Shown here piece after piece: positions 56,873-64,000 of a stretch of 64,000 bases of DNA. Within the stretch, counting starts at the first letter, position 1. Each line of letters opens with the position of its first letter. The notes under the pieces were generated by a model that was given only the letters and a program-made list of their open reading frames with translations, was not told where the DNA came from and made no database searches. Source of the DNA: JAHBVL01 sp964461025. Its GTDB lineage: Bacteria > Chloroflexota > Chloroflexia > Thermomicrobiales > UBA6265. Made by a program: the position numbers and the translations under genes. Location of the stretch: contig CAYWSE010000002.1 of NCBI GenBank assembly GCA_964461025.1, forward strand, positions 22,992 to 86,991, given 5' to 3'.

Positions 56873-57910
56873 CTATGCCAGCAGCTGAATGGCGTTGATT
56901 AGCCCCTGCATGTAGCCGATCGCGTGGGCGCGCCCGCGATGGGCCCAGTCGGAGTCATCGTCCATGTGCGGCACGTGGTCGTCGAGCAGGAAGCCATCGA
57001 AACCTGAGCGATAGAGCGCAAGCATCACCGCTGCCGGGTCGTAGTTGCCCTCGCCAATGAAGCACTCCTGAAAGACCGGAACGGTCCCCTGCACGTCGCG
57101 GAAGTGAACGTAGAGGATCTTGCCTCGTGGTCCGAAATACTCGACCATCTCCATCACGTTGTCGGCGCCGCCGGGCATTTCCGAGCAACAGCCGAGGCAG
57201 AGATCAAGACCCCACGCCTGGCTGTCCTTTGCCAGTGCTTCCGCTTTCTTGAATCCCTCCACGTTCCGGAAGAGCCGGGCGACGCCACCCAGCACCGGCA
57301 CCGGCGGGTCGTCAGGATGCAGGGCCAGTTTCACGCCGGCTTCTTCCGCGACGGGTAACACGGCATCGATGAAGTAGGCGTAGTTTTCCCACATTTGTTC
57401 CGCCGAGACCTGCTCCTCCTCTTTGTCGAGCACCGCGACACTCTCCACCCGTTCGTCCGTCTTGGCGACGAACGAGCGGCTCAGATCGTTCCCTGAGCGT
57501 GTAGCGATGTCGAGGTCGAACGACGTCACCAGCGCGCCGCCTCGTCCGGGGGTCGTCCGCGACGTTCGCCAGACGGAGTTCGGCATCCAGTGGTAACCGA
57601 GAATGGGAATGCCAGCTTCTCCAACATGCCGGATCGTCGCCTGATAGTGCTCGATCTGTTCATCGCGCCCGGGAAGTCCCAGCATTGCCTTGTCATAAAA
57701 GTGAATGGGCACATTCTCTATCGCTTCGAAGGTCAGCCCGTGCGACTCCACCTGATCGACCAGCGCCCTGAGGTCCTTTGTCTCCCACTGATGCTCCCCG
57801 GGCAATTTGGGCGTGTTCATCTGAATGCCGCTCACACCAAGCTGCGAAGCAAACCGCAGACGTTCGTCCGACATCTCGTTGAACTGACCGATTGCGATTC
57901 GGATTGCCAT
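56873..57910 (-). CDS. Mannonate dehydratase-like enzyme (UxuA family)
   Basis: A 345-residue TIM-barrel enzyme. Segments matching UxuA are SGIQMNTPKLPG, GYHWMPNSVWRTS, the metal-site regions VKLALHPDDPPVPVLGGVAR and DLCLGCCSEM, KILYVHFRDVQGTVP and DDHVPHMDDDSDW. It would dehydrate D-mannonate to 2-keto-3-deoxygluconate in hexuronate breakdown; a nearby sugar-acid specificity is possible. The ATG at 57910 follows GGAAGG; the long upstream frame is spurious. Divergent from a sugar ABC transporter, it may share regulation with it. Confidence 0.82.
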   Translation of the reverse strand: MAIRIAIGQFNEMSDERLRFASQLGVSGIQMNTPKLPGEHQWETKDLRALVDQVESHGLTFEAIENVPIHFYDKAMLGLPGRDEQIEHYQATIRHVGEAGIPILGYHWMPNSVWRTSRTTPGRGGALVTSFDLDIATRSGNDLSRSFVAKTDERVESVAVLDKEEEQVSAEQMWENYAYFIDAVLPVAEEAGVKLALHPDDPPVPVLGGVARLFRNVEGFKKAEALAKDSQAWGLDLCLGCCSEMPGGADNVMEMVEYFGPRGKILYVHFRDVQGTVPVFQECFIGEGNYDPAAVMLALYRSGFDGFLLDDHVPHMDDDSDWAHRGRAHAIGYMQGLINAIQLLA

Positions 57911-58191
57911 GGTGATGAGCCTTCCACGCAGAGCCAAGGAGTTGATGCGTGAACCATCGGGCCATCGGACTTGGGTGTCAAGAGGCAGTGATGCATTGGG
58001 CGAAAGGGATGCCAGGCGTTGGAACATAGGAAGTGGAAGGTGGGCGCCGCCGGCTGGGCTTCGGACCTCGGACTCCGGACTACGGCCGGCGAACTCCGCC
58101 CAGTTTGACATCCATGCCGAATGATTGGTACGTTCAGCATACCGGCTCGCGGTGCAGCAAAAGAGGGCAAAGGCCCGAAAGGAGTTATCCG
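57911..58191. promoter_or_regulatory. Divergent region between uxuA-like gene and sugar ABC transporter
   Basis: A 281-bp gene-free stretch. The middle includes a GC-rich imperfect inverted pair (GGACCTCGGACTCCGGAC and relatives near 58061-58085) but no clear promoter. It is the natural place for control of both units. Confidence 0.35.
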
Positions 58192-59517
58192 ATGTCAGGG
58201 AACTCTCGATTGACGCGACGCAGTCTCCTCGGCGGAGCCGCCGCTGGCGGTGCGGTCGCTGCGGTTTCTGGCGGCAGGCTGGCGGACACGCTCGCAGCGC
58301 GGCAGGCGCCGGCATTTCTTCAGGAAGGCGAGAAGATCACTTACTGGGGTGGTCTCATCTTTTCCGAGGAAGCCAACAACCTGCTTGTCGATACGATCAA
58401 TGCCTGGGGCGAGGAAAACGGCGTCGAAACCGAAGTCGTCATGATCAACCAGAACGAAACAGTTCAGAAAGTCTCTGCGGCGGTGGAGTCTGGAACGATG
58501 CCCAGTGCGCTTGACATGGGTCTCGATTTGCAGCTCTTGCTCACCAACACTGAGCAGCTTATCGATCTGGAAGATGTCTACACGGCGATTGGCGAGGCGC
58601 ACGGCGGCTGGTTCCCCTCGCAGGAAAGCGCCTCGCTGCTGGCTGGAGCGCGCACTGGCGTGCCATTTGGCTCTTCCGGCAACCTTCTCTTCTCGCGCTC
58701 GGATGTCCTTGGCGAGGCAGGACTGACGCCCCCGCCCACGACCTGGCAGGAAGTGCGTGAGTGGTCACTGCAGGCGCAGTCTCCGCCGGTTTACGGAATG
58801 GGCTTCGCGCTGTCCAACGTCGGCGACGGCAACACGATGATGTCGGTGATGCAGTCATACGGCGGGCGGATTGCCGATGACGCAGGCACAACAGTGACCA
58901 TCGTTTCCGAGGAAACCCGCGAATTCATGGAGTGGGTGACCGGCGCCTTCGACGAAGGCCTGTTCCCGCCGGGCGCCACGACGTGGGACGGTGGCGGCGA
59001 CAATACCGCGTATCAGTCGGGACAAGCGATCTTTATCGCCAATACCGGAAGCGTTCACCTTGCGCTGATGAACGACGATCCCGAACTTGACGCCGCAACA
59101 GTCTTCTCGGCGCTTCCGTCCGGCCCTGTGGCCTTGATCTCCCCCGTGAACGTCAATGTTCGCACCATTCCCGCGTCCACGGAGAATCCGGACACTGCGA
59201 AGGCGCTTATTGAGCACCTTGCGAATCCAGAGTTCATGGAGGCGTACTACAACGTGGCCATCTATGGCCCAGTGCTTCAGGCGTATGAGTCGTTCCCGAT
59301 CTTCACCGAGCCGGTCCATGGTGGTCTGCTCAACCTGGTGAAGAACGGCACGGCGCCCGGTTATCCGGACGTCTACAACACGGCCTATGCTGATCTCTCG
59401 GCCAACTTCATCATTCCGAAGATGATTCAGAGGGTTGTCGTCGACGGCATGTCGATCGACGACGCGATGGCCGAAGCCCAGGAGCAGGGCCAGCTGATCT
59501 ACGACAAGTACAACTAG
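58192..59517 (+). CDS. ABC transporter substrate-binding protein, sugar type (family 1)
   Basis: A 441-residue extracellular solute-binding protein. It has a twin-arginine signal (RLTRRSLLGGAAAGGAVAAV) and no lipobox Cys, so it may be Tat-exported. The body has ITYWGGLIFSEEANNLLVDT, SALDMGLDLQLLLTN, TWQEVREW and an aromatic-rich end, typical of the UgpB/MalE class. AAAGGAG stands eight bases before the ATG. It begins an operon with two permease genes and is divergent from a mannonate dehydratase-like gene, hinting at uronate or oligouronate uptake. Confidence 0.9.
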   Translation: MSGNSRLTRRSLLGGAAAGGAVAAVSGGRLADTLAARQAPAFLQEGEKITYWGGLIFSEEANNLLVDTINAWGEENGVETEVVMINQNETVQKVSAAVESGTMPSALDMGLDLQLLLTNTEQLIDLEDVYTAIGEAHGGWFPSQESASLLAGARTGVPFGSSGNLLFSRSDVLGEAGLTPPPTTWQEVREWSLQAQSPPVYGMGFALSNVGDGNTMMSVMQSYGGRIADDAGTTVTIVSEETREFMEWVTGAFDEGLFPPGATTWDGGGDNTAYQSGQAIFIANTGSVHLALMNDDPELDAATVFSALPSGPVALISPVNVNVRTIPASTENPDTAKALIEHLANPEFMEAYYNVAIYGPVLQAYESFPIFTEPVHGGLLNLVKNGTAPGYPDVYNTAYADLSANFIIPKMIQRVVVDGMSIDDAMAEAQEQGQLIYDKYN

Positions 59518-59593
59518 GCTTCCAGCACACCCGTCGCCTCCATCGCAATGCCGGTGGGGGCGATGGGCGTCGCTCGAACCACTGGCTCAGGCT

Positions 59594-60514
59594 ATGGCGC
59601 TCAACACGACAAGCACGACGATCGAAGAGAATCGCCGGTGGATGACCTTTTCCCGCCGGCAGTCGCTCTGGGGGTATCTCTTTGTCGTTCCGGCGTTGCT
59701 AGTCCTGCTGGGCCTGGTCGCATACCCCTTCTTCTACGCGATTTACATCTCGTTCACCGACCGGATCGTCGGCGATGCCGGTCAGTGGGTCGGTTTCGAT
59801 AACTTCCGCTATCTCTCCAAAACCGCCAGTTTCGAGAAAACTGTTCGCAACACGATCGTGCTGGTGGTCGTATCAGACATCGCCAAGCTGATCATCGGAC
59901 TCGGCCTGGCGCTGGTGCTGAACGAGCACATCCGCGGCCGGGGGGTCTTTCGCGCTTTCGTCCTCTTGCCGTGGGCAATGCCGGGGTTCGTCGCGTTTCT
60001 CGTCTGGCGGCTCCTCTTCATGCCGATCGGTGGGGGCATCAATCTCCTCCTCACCGAAACAGGGATCTACACTGGAATCGTTGACTGGCTTGGCCAGAAA
60101 TCGACCGCGATGCCGGCGGTAATCATCGCGACGGTCTGGCGCGGCTTCCCCTTCTGGTGCATTTCGTTTCTTGCAGCGCTGCAGACCGTTCCGCCCGACC
60201 TTTATGAAGCTGCCAAGATGGACGGCGCCAATGCGATACAGCGATTTCGCTCCGTGACGTTGCCGCATCTCCGACACGTCATTCTGGTGGTCGTCCTCCT
60301 GTCGTCGATCTGGACTGCCAACAGCTTCGAAAACATCTGGATCATGACGCAAGGAGGACCCTCAGACGCCACAATGGTCTTTCCCGTGCTTGCCTACTTT
60401 GGTATGCAGACTCAGCGACTGGGAGAAGCCGCAGCGGTCTCCGTGGCGATGATTCCCGCGTTGCTCGTGCTCGTCTTCGTAGTGACGGCGCTCCTGCAGG
60501 ATGACGACGAATGA
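59594..60514 (+). CDS. ABC sugar transporter permease, MalF-like
   Basis: A 306-residue integral membrane protein with about six hydrophobic segments. The EAA loop that contacts the ATPase is DLYEAAKMDGANAIQRFRSV followed by TLPHLRH. A further family element is WTANSFENIWIMTQGGPSDAT. It ends overlapping the next permease gene by 4 bp. No ATPase gene lies in the operon, so a shared MsmK/UgpC-type ATPase encoded elsewhere is likely. Confidence 0.92.
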   Translation: MALNTTSTTIEENRRWMTFSRRQSLWGYLFVVPALLVLLGLVAYPFFYAIYISFTDRIVGDAGQWVGFDNFRYLSKTASFEKTVRNTIVLVVVSDIAKLIIGLGLALVLNEHIRGRGVFRAFVLLPWAMPGFVAFLVWRLLFMPIGGGINLLLTETGIYTGIVDWLGQKSTAMPAVIIATVWRGFPFWCISFLAALQTVPPDLYEAAKMDGANAIQRFRSVTLPHLRHVILVVVLLSSIWTANSFENIWIMTQGGPSDATMVFPVLAYFGMQTQRLGEAAAVSVAMIPALLVLVFVVTALLQDDDE

Positions 60515-61377
60515 GCGCCGCAACATCCGCAGGCAAAGGCAGCGACGGTATGCCGATGAGCTGGGGCAGAAAACTCCTCCTCTACGGCACGATGGCCATC
60601 GTGCTTCTTGTGATTCTCTTTCCCGTCTATTGGATGATCACCATCTCACTCAAAATCCCCCGCGACATCTATCGCACCCCGTCGCTCTGGCCGGAAACCG
60701 TCACGATGGACAACTACCGCGAACTCATCGACGAAAAGGGCTTTCTGACGAACATCCGCAATAGCTTGATCGTGGCCTGCACCGTGACGCTCATGTCAGT
60801 CGTGACGTCGTCGTTCGCGGCGTACAGTCTCGTTCGCTTCAAATACCGGTTCAAGGGGATTGTCGGACGGGTATTTCTTTTTGCCTATTTGACGCCGGTG
60901 TCACTCCTGTTTATTCCGCTCTCGATCATCATCGCCAGACTCGACCTCGGCAACACGTTATGGGGTCTGATCGTCGTTTACCTGGCGTTCTCAATACCGC
61001 TCAGCACCTGGTTGCTCTCCGGCTATTTCCGCGGCGTGCCGCCGGAGCTCGAAGAGCAGGCGATGGTCGACGGTTCGAGCCGCCTCGGTGCACTCTTCAG
61101 AATTCTCTTGCCGCTCTCCGCGCCGGGACTGGTGGCCGTCGCGATCTTCACCTTCACCGGCGCCTGGAACGAGCTCCTCCTTGCCCTGATTTTCATCACG
61201 TCCGAAGACCTGCGAACCGTGCCGCTCGGACTCAATTACCTGATCACAGGCGATGTCTTTCTCTGGGGGCCGATCATGGCTGGCGCCGTGTTGTCGTCGA
61301 TTCCGGTCATTGTGCTCTATCTCCTTGCGCAACGGTTCATGGTTCAGGGGATGACATCCGGATCGGTGAAGGGGTAG
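60511..61377 (+). CDS. ABC sugar transporter permease, MalG-like
   Basis: A 288-residue membrane protein with about six hydrophobic segments and the EAA loop ELEEQAMVDGSSRLGALFRI followed by LLPLSAPG. The end GMTSGSVKG is typical of this family. It pairs with the preceding permease as the transmembrane core of a carbohydrate importer. Confidence 0.92.
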   Translation: MSAATSAGKGSDGMPMSWGRKLLLYGTMAIVLLVILFPVYWMITISLKIPRDIYRTPSLWPETVTMDNYRELIDEKGFLTNIRNSLIVACTVTLMSVVTSSFAAYSLVRFKYRFKGIVGRVFLFAYLTPVSLLFIPLSIIIARLDLGNTLWGLIVVYLAFSIPLSTWLLSGYFRGVPPELEEQAMVDGSSRLGALFRILLPLSAPGLVAVAIFTFTGAWNELLLALIFITSEDLRTVPLGLNYLITGDVFLWGPIMAGAVLSSIPVIVLYLLAQRFMVQGMTSGSVKG

Positions 61378-61400
61378 CCTTCGGCATCGTGTGCCGAGGG
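61378..61400 (+). terminator. Weak hairpin after the permease genes
   Basis: CCTTCGGCA and TGCCGAGGG can form a 9-bp stem with one G-U pair and a 5-base loop. There is no T-tract, so it may be an RNA-stability or processing element rather than a full terminator. Confidence 0.3.
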
Positions 61401-61429
61401 CCAATCCGCCCGATCGTTGCTGGAATGCC

Positions 61430-62269
61430 GTGCCGGAGCTCCCTGAAGTCGAAACAACACGCATCGGACTCGAACGACTCATTCAGGGCGAGGCAATCGT
61501 CGCCACGCAGCTCTTCGATTTCCCTGGAGTCATCGAGCCGCTCGTTCACGACCAGTTCGATGCCGCCGTCCTGGGACAGCGATTTGCTGGGTTCCGAAGG
61601 CGTGGGAAATATCTGCTCCTCGATCTCTCGGATGGCCTGACGATCGTAGTCCACTTGCGCATGACCGGGAATTTGCTGGTGGCGGAAGCCGATGCTCCGC
61701 CGACCCGATTCGAGCATTTGCGTTTTCAGCTTGGTGGCGGGAGGCAACTCCGCTTCTCCGATCAGCGCAAGTTTGGCCGCATCCAGATTGCGTCACTCGA
61801 CGATCTCGATGTGCTCGACCGCAAGCTCGGCCCGGAGCCGCTGGGACCAGTCTTCACGTCCGCCTGGCTGCAGCGAGCGTTGGCATCTCGGAAGGGTCAG
61901 GTCAAAGCGGCGCTGCTCGATCAGGCGTTGATTGCCGGAGTTGGCAACATCTATGCCGACGAGGCGCTTTTCCGTGCACGCATTCATCCGCAGGTGCCGG
62001 CACATCAGCTGACGCCCAAACAGGTCGCGAGTCTCCATCGCAATCTCAGGTTTGTCTTGCGTGGGTCTATCGACCGGGGAGGCACAACCTTTTCTTCGTA
62101 TCGAAACAGCAATGGCGAGAGCGGCTCCAACCAGCTTGCGCTGCAGGTTTACGGACTTGGCCGTTCGGGCTCTCCCTGTCCACGCTGTGGGGCGTTGCTC
62201 GCCTGTATCGTTGTCGCCGGACGGTCGAGCCACTACTGCCCAACATGCCAGCGTTTGCCTCCAGACTGA
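61430..62269 (+). CDS. mutM: Formamidopyrimidine-DNA glycosylase
   Basis: A 279-residue Fpg that removes 8-oxoguanine and cleaves the abasic site. It begins PELPEVETTRIGLE, with the catalytic Pro just after the start GTG at 61430, which fixes the start. It has RRGKYLLLDL, LRMTGNL, DALFRARIHP-like segment ADEALFRARIHPQVPA, and a C-terminal zinc finger CPRCGALLACIVVAGRSSHYCPTC. The gene lies 52 bp after the permease genes. Together with nfo it forms base excision repair. Confidence 0.96.
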   Translation: MPELPEVETTRIGLERLIQGEAIVATQLFDFPGVIEPLVHDQFDAAVLGQRFAGFRRRGKYLLLDLSDGLTIVVHLRMTGNLLVAEADAPPTRFEHLRFQLGGGRQLRFSDQRKFGRIQIASLDDLDVLDRKLGPEPLGPVFTSAWLQRALASRKGQVKAALLDQALIAGVGNIYADEALFRARIHPQVPAHQLTPKQVASLHRNLRFVLRGSIDRGGTTFSSYRNSNGESGSNQLALQVYGLGRSGSPCPRCGALLACIVVAGRSSHYCPTCQRLPPD

Positions 62270-62303
62270 ATCGCCTCACAAATCGTAAAGCGCGAGTAGA
62301 CTT

Positions 62304-62317
62304 CAACCACGTGGTTG
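62304..62317. promoter_or_regulatory. Perfect 14-bp palindrome before the DAHP synthase gene
   Basis: CAACCACGTGGTTG is a perfect palindrome 26 bases before the ATG at 62343. It could be an operator for an aromatic-amino-acid regulator or a small hairpin. No matching regulator is known here. Confidence 0.4.
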
Positions 62318-62342
62318 TCGTTGTCTGATCGAGAGTGCGTAC

Positions 62343-63608
62343 ATGCTGGTCGTTATGGAAGAGAGCGCCACCAAGGCGTTCATTGATGCCGTCTGTGAAA
62401 CCGCCAAAGATGCAGGGCTTTCAACGGTTGTGTTCACGGGAGAACCGCCAATGGTTCTCCTCTCCGGCGTGCCGCTGCGCGAAGTCGAAGACTCCATTGC
62501 GGCGCTGCCCGGCGTTGTAAGAGTCGCCAGATCGGATGGCTCAGCGTCGTTGGTCACGAGCAACCTGCGCATTGCCGGCATCAGACCTCTCGTGTCGCCC
62601 GCGATCCTCATGGAGGAACTGCCGCTCCCCGCGGAAGGCGCCATCCTCGTTCAGCGATCGCGTCGTGAAATCAGCCGGATTCTTGGCGGCACTGACGATC
62701 GCCTGCTCGTGGTGACAGGGCCGTGCTCGATCCACGATTCCGACGCAGCGCTCGAGTACGCGGCCAGGCTGGCCGAAATCGCCCCGCACTTCTCGAAAGA
62801 CCTCCTCCTGGTGCTTCGCGTCTATTTCGAGAAACCGCGCACGACCGTCGGCTGGAAGGGCCTGATCAACGACCCGAGTGGCGATTCCAGTTTCGCGGTC
62901 AACAAAGGACTTCGTATCGCTCGCGGCCTGCTCCTGGATGTCATCGCCATGGGCCTGCCGGCCGGATGCGAGTTCCTCGATCCCGTTTCACCGCAGTTCA
63001 TCTCCGATTCTGTGAGCTGGGCGGCAATCGGCGCCCGGACCACCGAGAGTCAGGTTCATCGCAATCTCGCCAGTGGTCTCTCGATGCCCGTGGGCTTCAA
63101 GAATGGCACAAGTGGTGATGTGCAAATTGCGGTCGACGCGATCAGCGCGGCGTCGTATCCGCATCACTTCATGAGTGTGACCGAGCAAGGCCACGCGGCG
63201 ATCGTCGAAACACGCGGCAATCGCGACACGCACATGATCCTGCGCGGTGGTCGTACTGGCCCGAACTACGACGAAGCGTGTGTCGAATCGGCCCTGGCGG
63301 CCCTGCGAAAAGCAAACTTGCCGCCAATGGTGATGATCGACGCCAGCCATGGCAACAGCAACAAGGATTACCGTCAACAACCCGATGTGGCACGGGCAGT
63401 TGCATCTCAAGTCGCCGATGGGCAGACCGGAATCATCGGCGTCATGCTGGAGAGCTTCCTGGTTGATGGGCGGCAGGAGCTCGATTGGTCGAATGGGATG
63501 ACCTACGGCCAGAGCGTCACCGATAGCTGCATGGGCTGGGAGATGACCTTGCCGGTGCTCGAACAGCTGGCGGAAGCGGTTCAGGCGAGACGACGAGGAA
63601 AGGCATGA
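62343..63608 (+). CDS. 3-deoxy-7-phosphoheptulonate synthase (DAHP synthase)
   Basis: A 421-residue enzyme of the first step of the shikimate pathway. The first ~75 residues (LVVMEESATKAFIDAV... GVVRVARSDGSASL) resemble the ferredoxin-like regulatory domain of type I-beta enzymes. The rest is a type I-alpha catalytic domain: LLVVTGPCSIHDSDAALEYA, LRVYFEKPRTTVGWKGLIND, ARTTESQVHRNLASGLSMP, GFKNGTSGD, RGGRTGPNY and MIDASHGNSNKD. This mixed layout is unusual. The ATG at 62343 suits the regulatory domain. A cupin gene overlaps its end by 4 bp. Confidence 0.92.
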   Translation: MLVVMEESATKAFIDAVCETAKDAGLSTVVFTGEPPMVLLSGVPLREVEDSIAALPGVVRVARSDGSASLVTSNLRIAGIRPLVSPAILMEELPLPAEGAILVQRSRREISRILGGTDDRLLVVTGPCSIHDSDAALEYAARLAEIAPHFSKDLLLVLRVYFEKPRTTVGWKGLINDPSGDSSFAVNKGLRIARGLLLDVIAMGLPAGCEFLDPVSPQFISDSVSWAAIGARTTESQVHRNLASGLSMPVGFKNGTSGDVQIAVDAISAASYPHHFMSVTEQGHAAIVETRGNRDTHMILRGGRTGPNYDEACVESALAALRKANLPPMVMIDASHGNSNKDYRQQPDVARAVASQVADGQTGIIGVMLESFLVDGRQELDWSNGMTYGQSVTDSCMGWEMTLPVLEQLAEAVQARRRGKA

Positions 63609-63931
63609 ATCCTGTGGACCTTCAGCAACTGGCGCAAACCACAGATGCCCGTGGTCCAGTCTGGACGGACGTCAGCGACGACCTGAACGTAAATCTGCTG
63701 GTTTTTGACCGTGAGCGCGGAGTTGATGAACATGTCAATGCCGAGGTCGATGTGCTGCTCATCGTCGTCAACGGCAGCGGTATCGTCACAATCGACGGCG
63801 AATCCCACTCCCTTGGCCCCGGAACGACATTGATCGTTCAGAAGGGCGCGTCGCGAAGCATCCTGGCAAGCAGCGACCGATTTGCCTATATCTCGTGCCA
63901 TCGCAAACGACCCGGTTTGATGCCGCGGTAG
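63605..63931 (+). CDS. Cupin-domain protein
   Basis: A 108-residue single-domain cupin: VNLLVFDRERGVDEHVNAEVD then VLLIVVNGSGIVTIDGESHSLGPG and a second barrel half. One His (GVDEHVN) and Glu (AEVD) of the first cupin motif are present; the second motif is incomplete, so a metal site is not certain. It overlaps the DAHP synthase gene by 4 bp and is probably translated with it. The function is unknown. Confidence 0.75.
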   Translation: MNPVDLQQLAQTTDARGPVWTDVSDDLNVNLLVFDRERGVDEHVNAEVDVLLIVVNGSGIVTIDGESHSLGPGTTLIVQKGASRSILASSDRFAYISCHRKRPGLMPR

Positions 63932-63941
63932 GCAACGTCGC

Positions 63942-64000
63942 CTCACCGCATGTGGCGGCGGCGAATGAACGAGGCAGTCCCCGCCGCCACATGCGGTGAG
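63942..64000. repeat. Perfect 20-bp inverted repeat at the window end
   Basis: CTCACCGCATGTGGCGGCGG (63942-63961) and its exact reverse complement (63981-64000) are separated by 19 bases. No T-tract is visible within the window. It may be a terminator of the DAHP synthase/cupin unit or the edge of a palindromic repeat that continues past 64000. Confidence 0.65.

Overview
This 64 kb window looks like a chromosomal piece of a GC-rich, probably aerobic bacterium, most likely a member of Chloroflexota related to Thermomicrobia. That placement is an inference from gene content: F420-type oxidoreductases (two LLM-class enzymes and a DDN-like protein), a TPP-riboswitch thiamin operon containing TenI, a selenocysteine pathway gene, B. 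subtilis-type LexA boxes, and an ECF sigma factor paired with a membrane beta-propeller protein. One 10-base run of N (26013-26022) marks a scaffold join and truncates a tRNA, so this is an assembled draft, perhaps a metagenome bin.

Layout. 1-3.9 kb: 3' part of mutL, a LuxR-type response regulator, a family 2 glycosyltransferase and nfo. 3.9-8.2 kb: an aldehyde dehydrogenase and the complex I genes nuoI and nuoG. 8.4-11.3 kb: gatB and a glutamate dehydrogenase. 11.7-18.7 kb: two TrkA-type proteins with a universal stress protein, a metallophosphoesterase, mnmG and secA. 19-22.8 kb: a TPP-riboswitch operon thiD-thiG-thiE-tenI/thiS, with a 71-bp tandem duplication across the thiD/thiG junction. 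22.8-27 kb: a small unknown gene, an aminotransferase, a glycosyltransferase, a broken tRNA-Arg and a secreted esterase. 27-34.4 kb: tRNA-Pro, selA, dnaG, a dGTPase, a UvrD/PcrA helicase and tRNA-Gln. 34.5-38.7 kb: a DUF4239-like membrane protein, then an ECF sigma gene overlapping a gene for a double beta-propeller membrane protein. 38.7-40.6 kb: a radical SAM protein whose frame continues through a UGA to give a Cys-Sec-Ala-Glu-Pro tail, divergent from a DsrE-like gene. 40.7-43.9 kb: recF and dnaN, divergent from a small predicted SOS operon. 44.1-48.4 kb: cyclophilin, HD protein, queA, ruvB (with a perfect LexA box), a 55-codon Trm112-like gene and a TPR protein. 48.5-50.1 kb: a DDN-like gene, four tRNAs and the RNase P RNA. 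50.1-58 kb: LLM oxidoreductases, vapBC, cinA, ybeY-yqeY-hit, an alditol oxidase-like gene and a mannonate dehydratase-like gene. 58-64 kb: a sugar ABC transporter (binding protein and two permeases), mutM, a DAHP synthase and a cupin.

The most notable observation is the selenoprotein candidate at 38730-40118. Automated callers would end it at UGA 38766-38768, but the frame continues with the tail Cys-Sec-Ala-Glu-Pro and 8 further residues, and a SECIS-like hairpin follows the UGA. selA lies 10 kb away on the same contig. Other notable items are two LexA boxes, one of them driving two uncharacterised small genes; a 104-bp palindromic repeat whose end supplies the stop codon of both selA and ybeY; the duplicated thiD/thiG junction that creates a chimeric leader ORF; and a TenI-ThiS fusion. 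Many transcription units share an extended -10 element, TGnTAnnnT.
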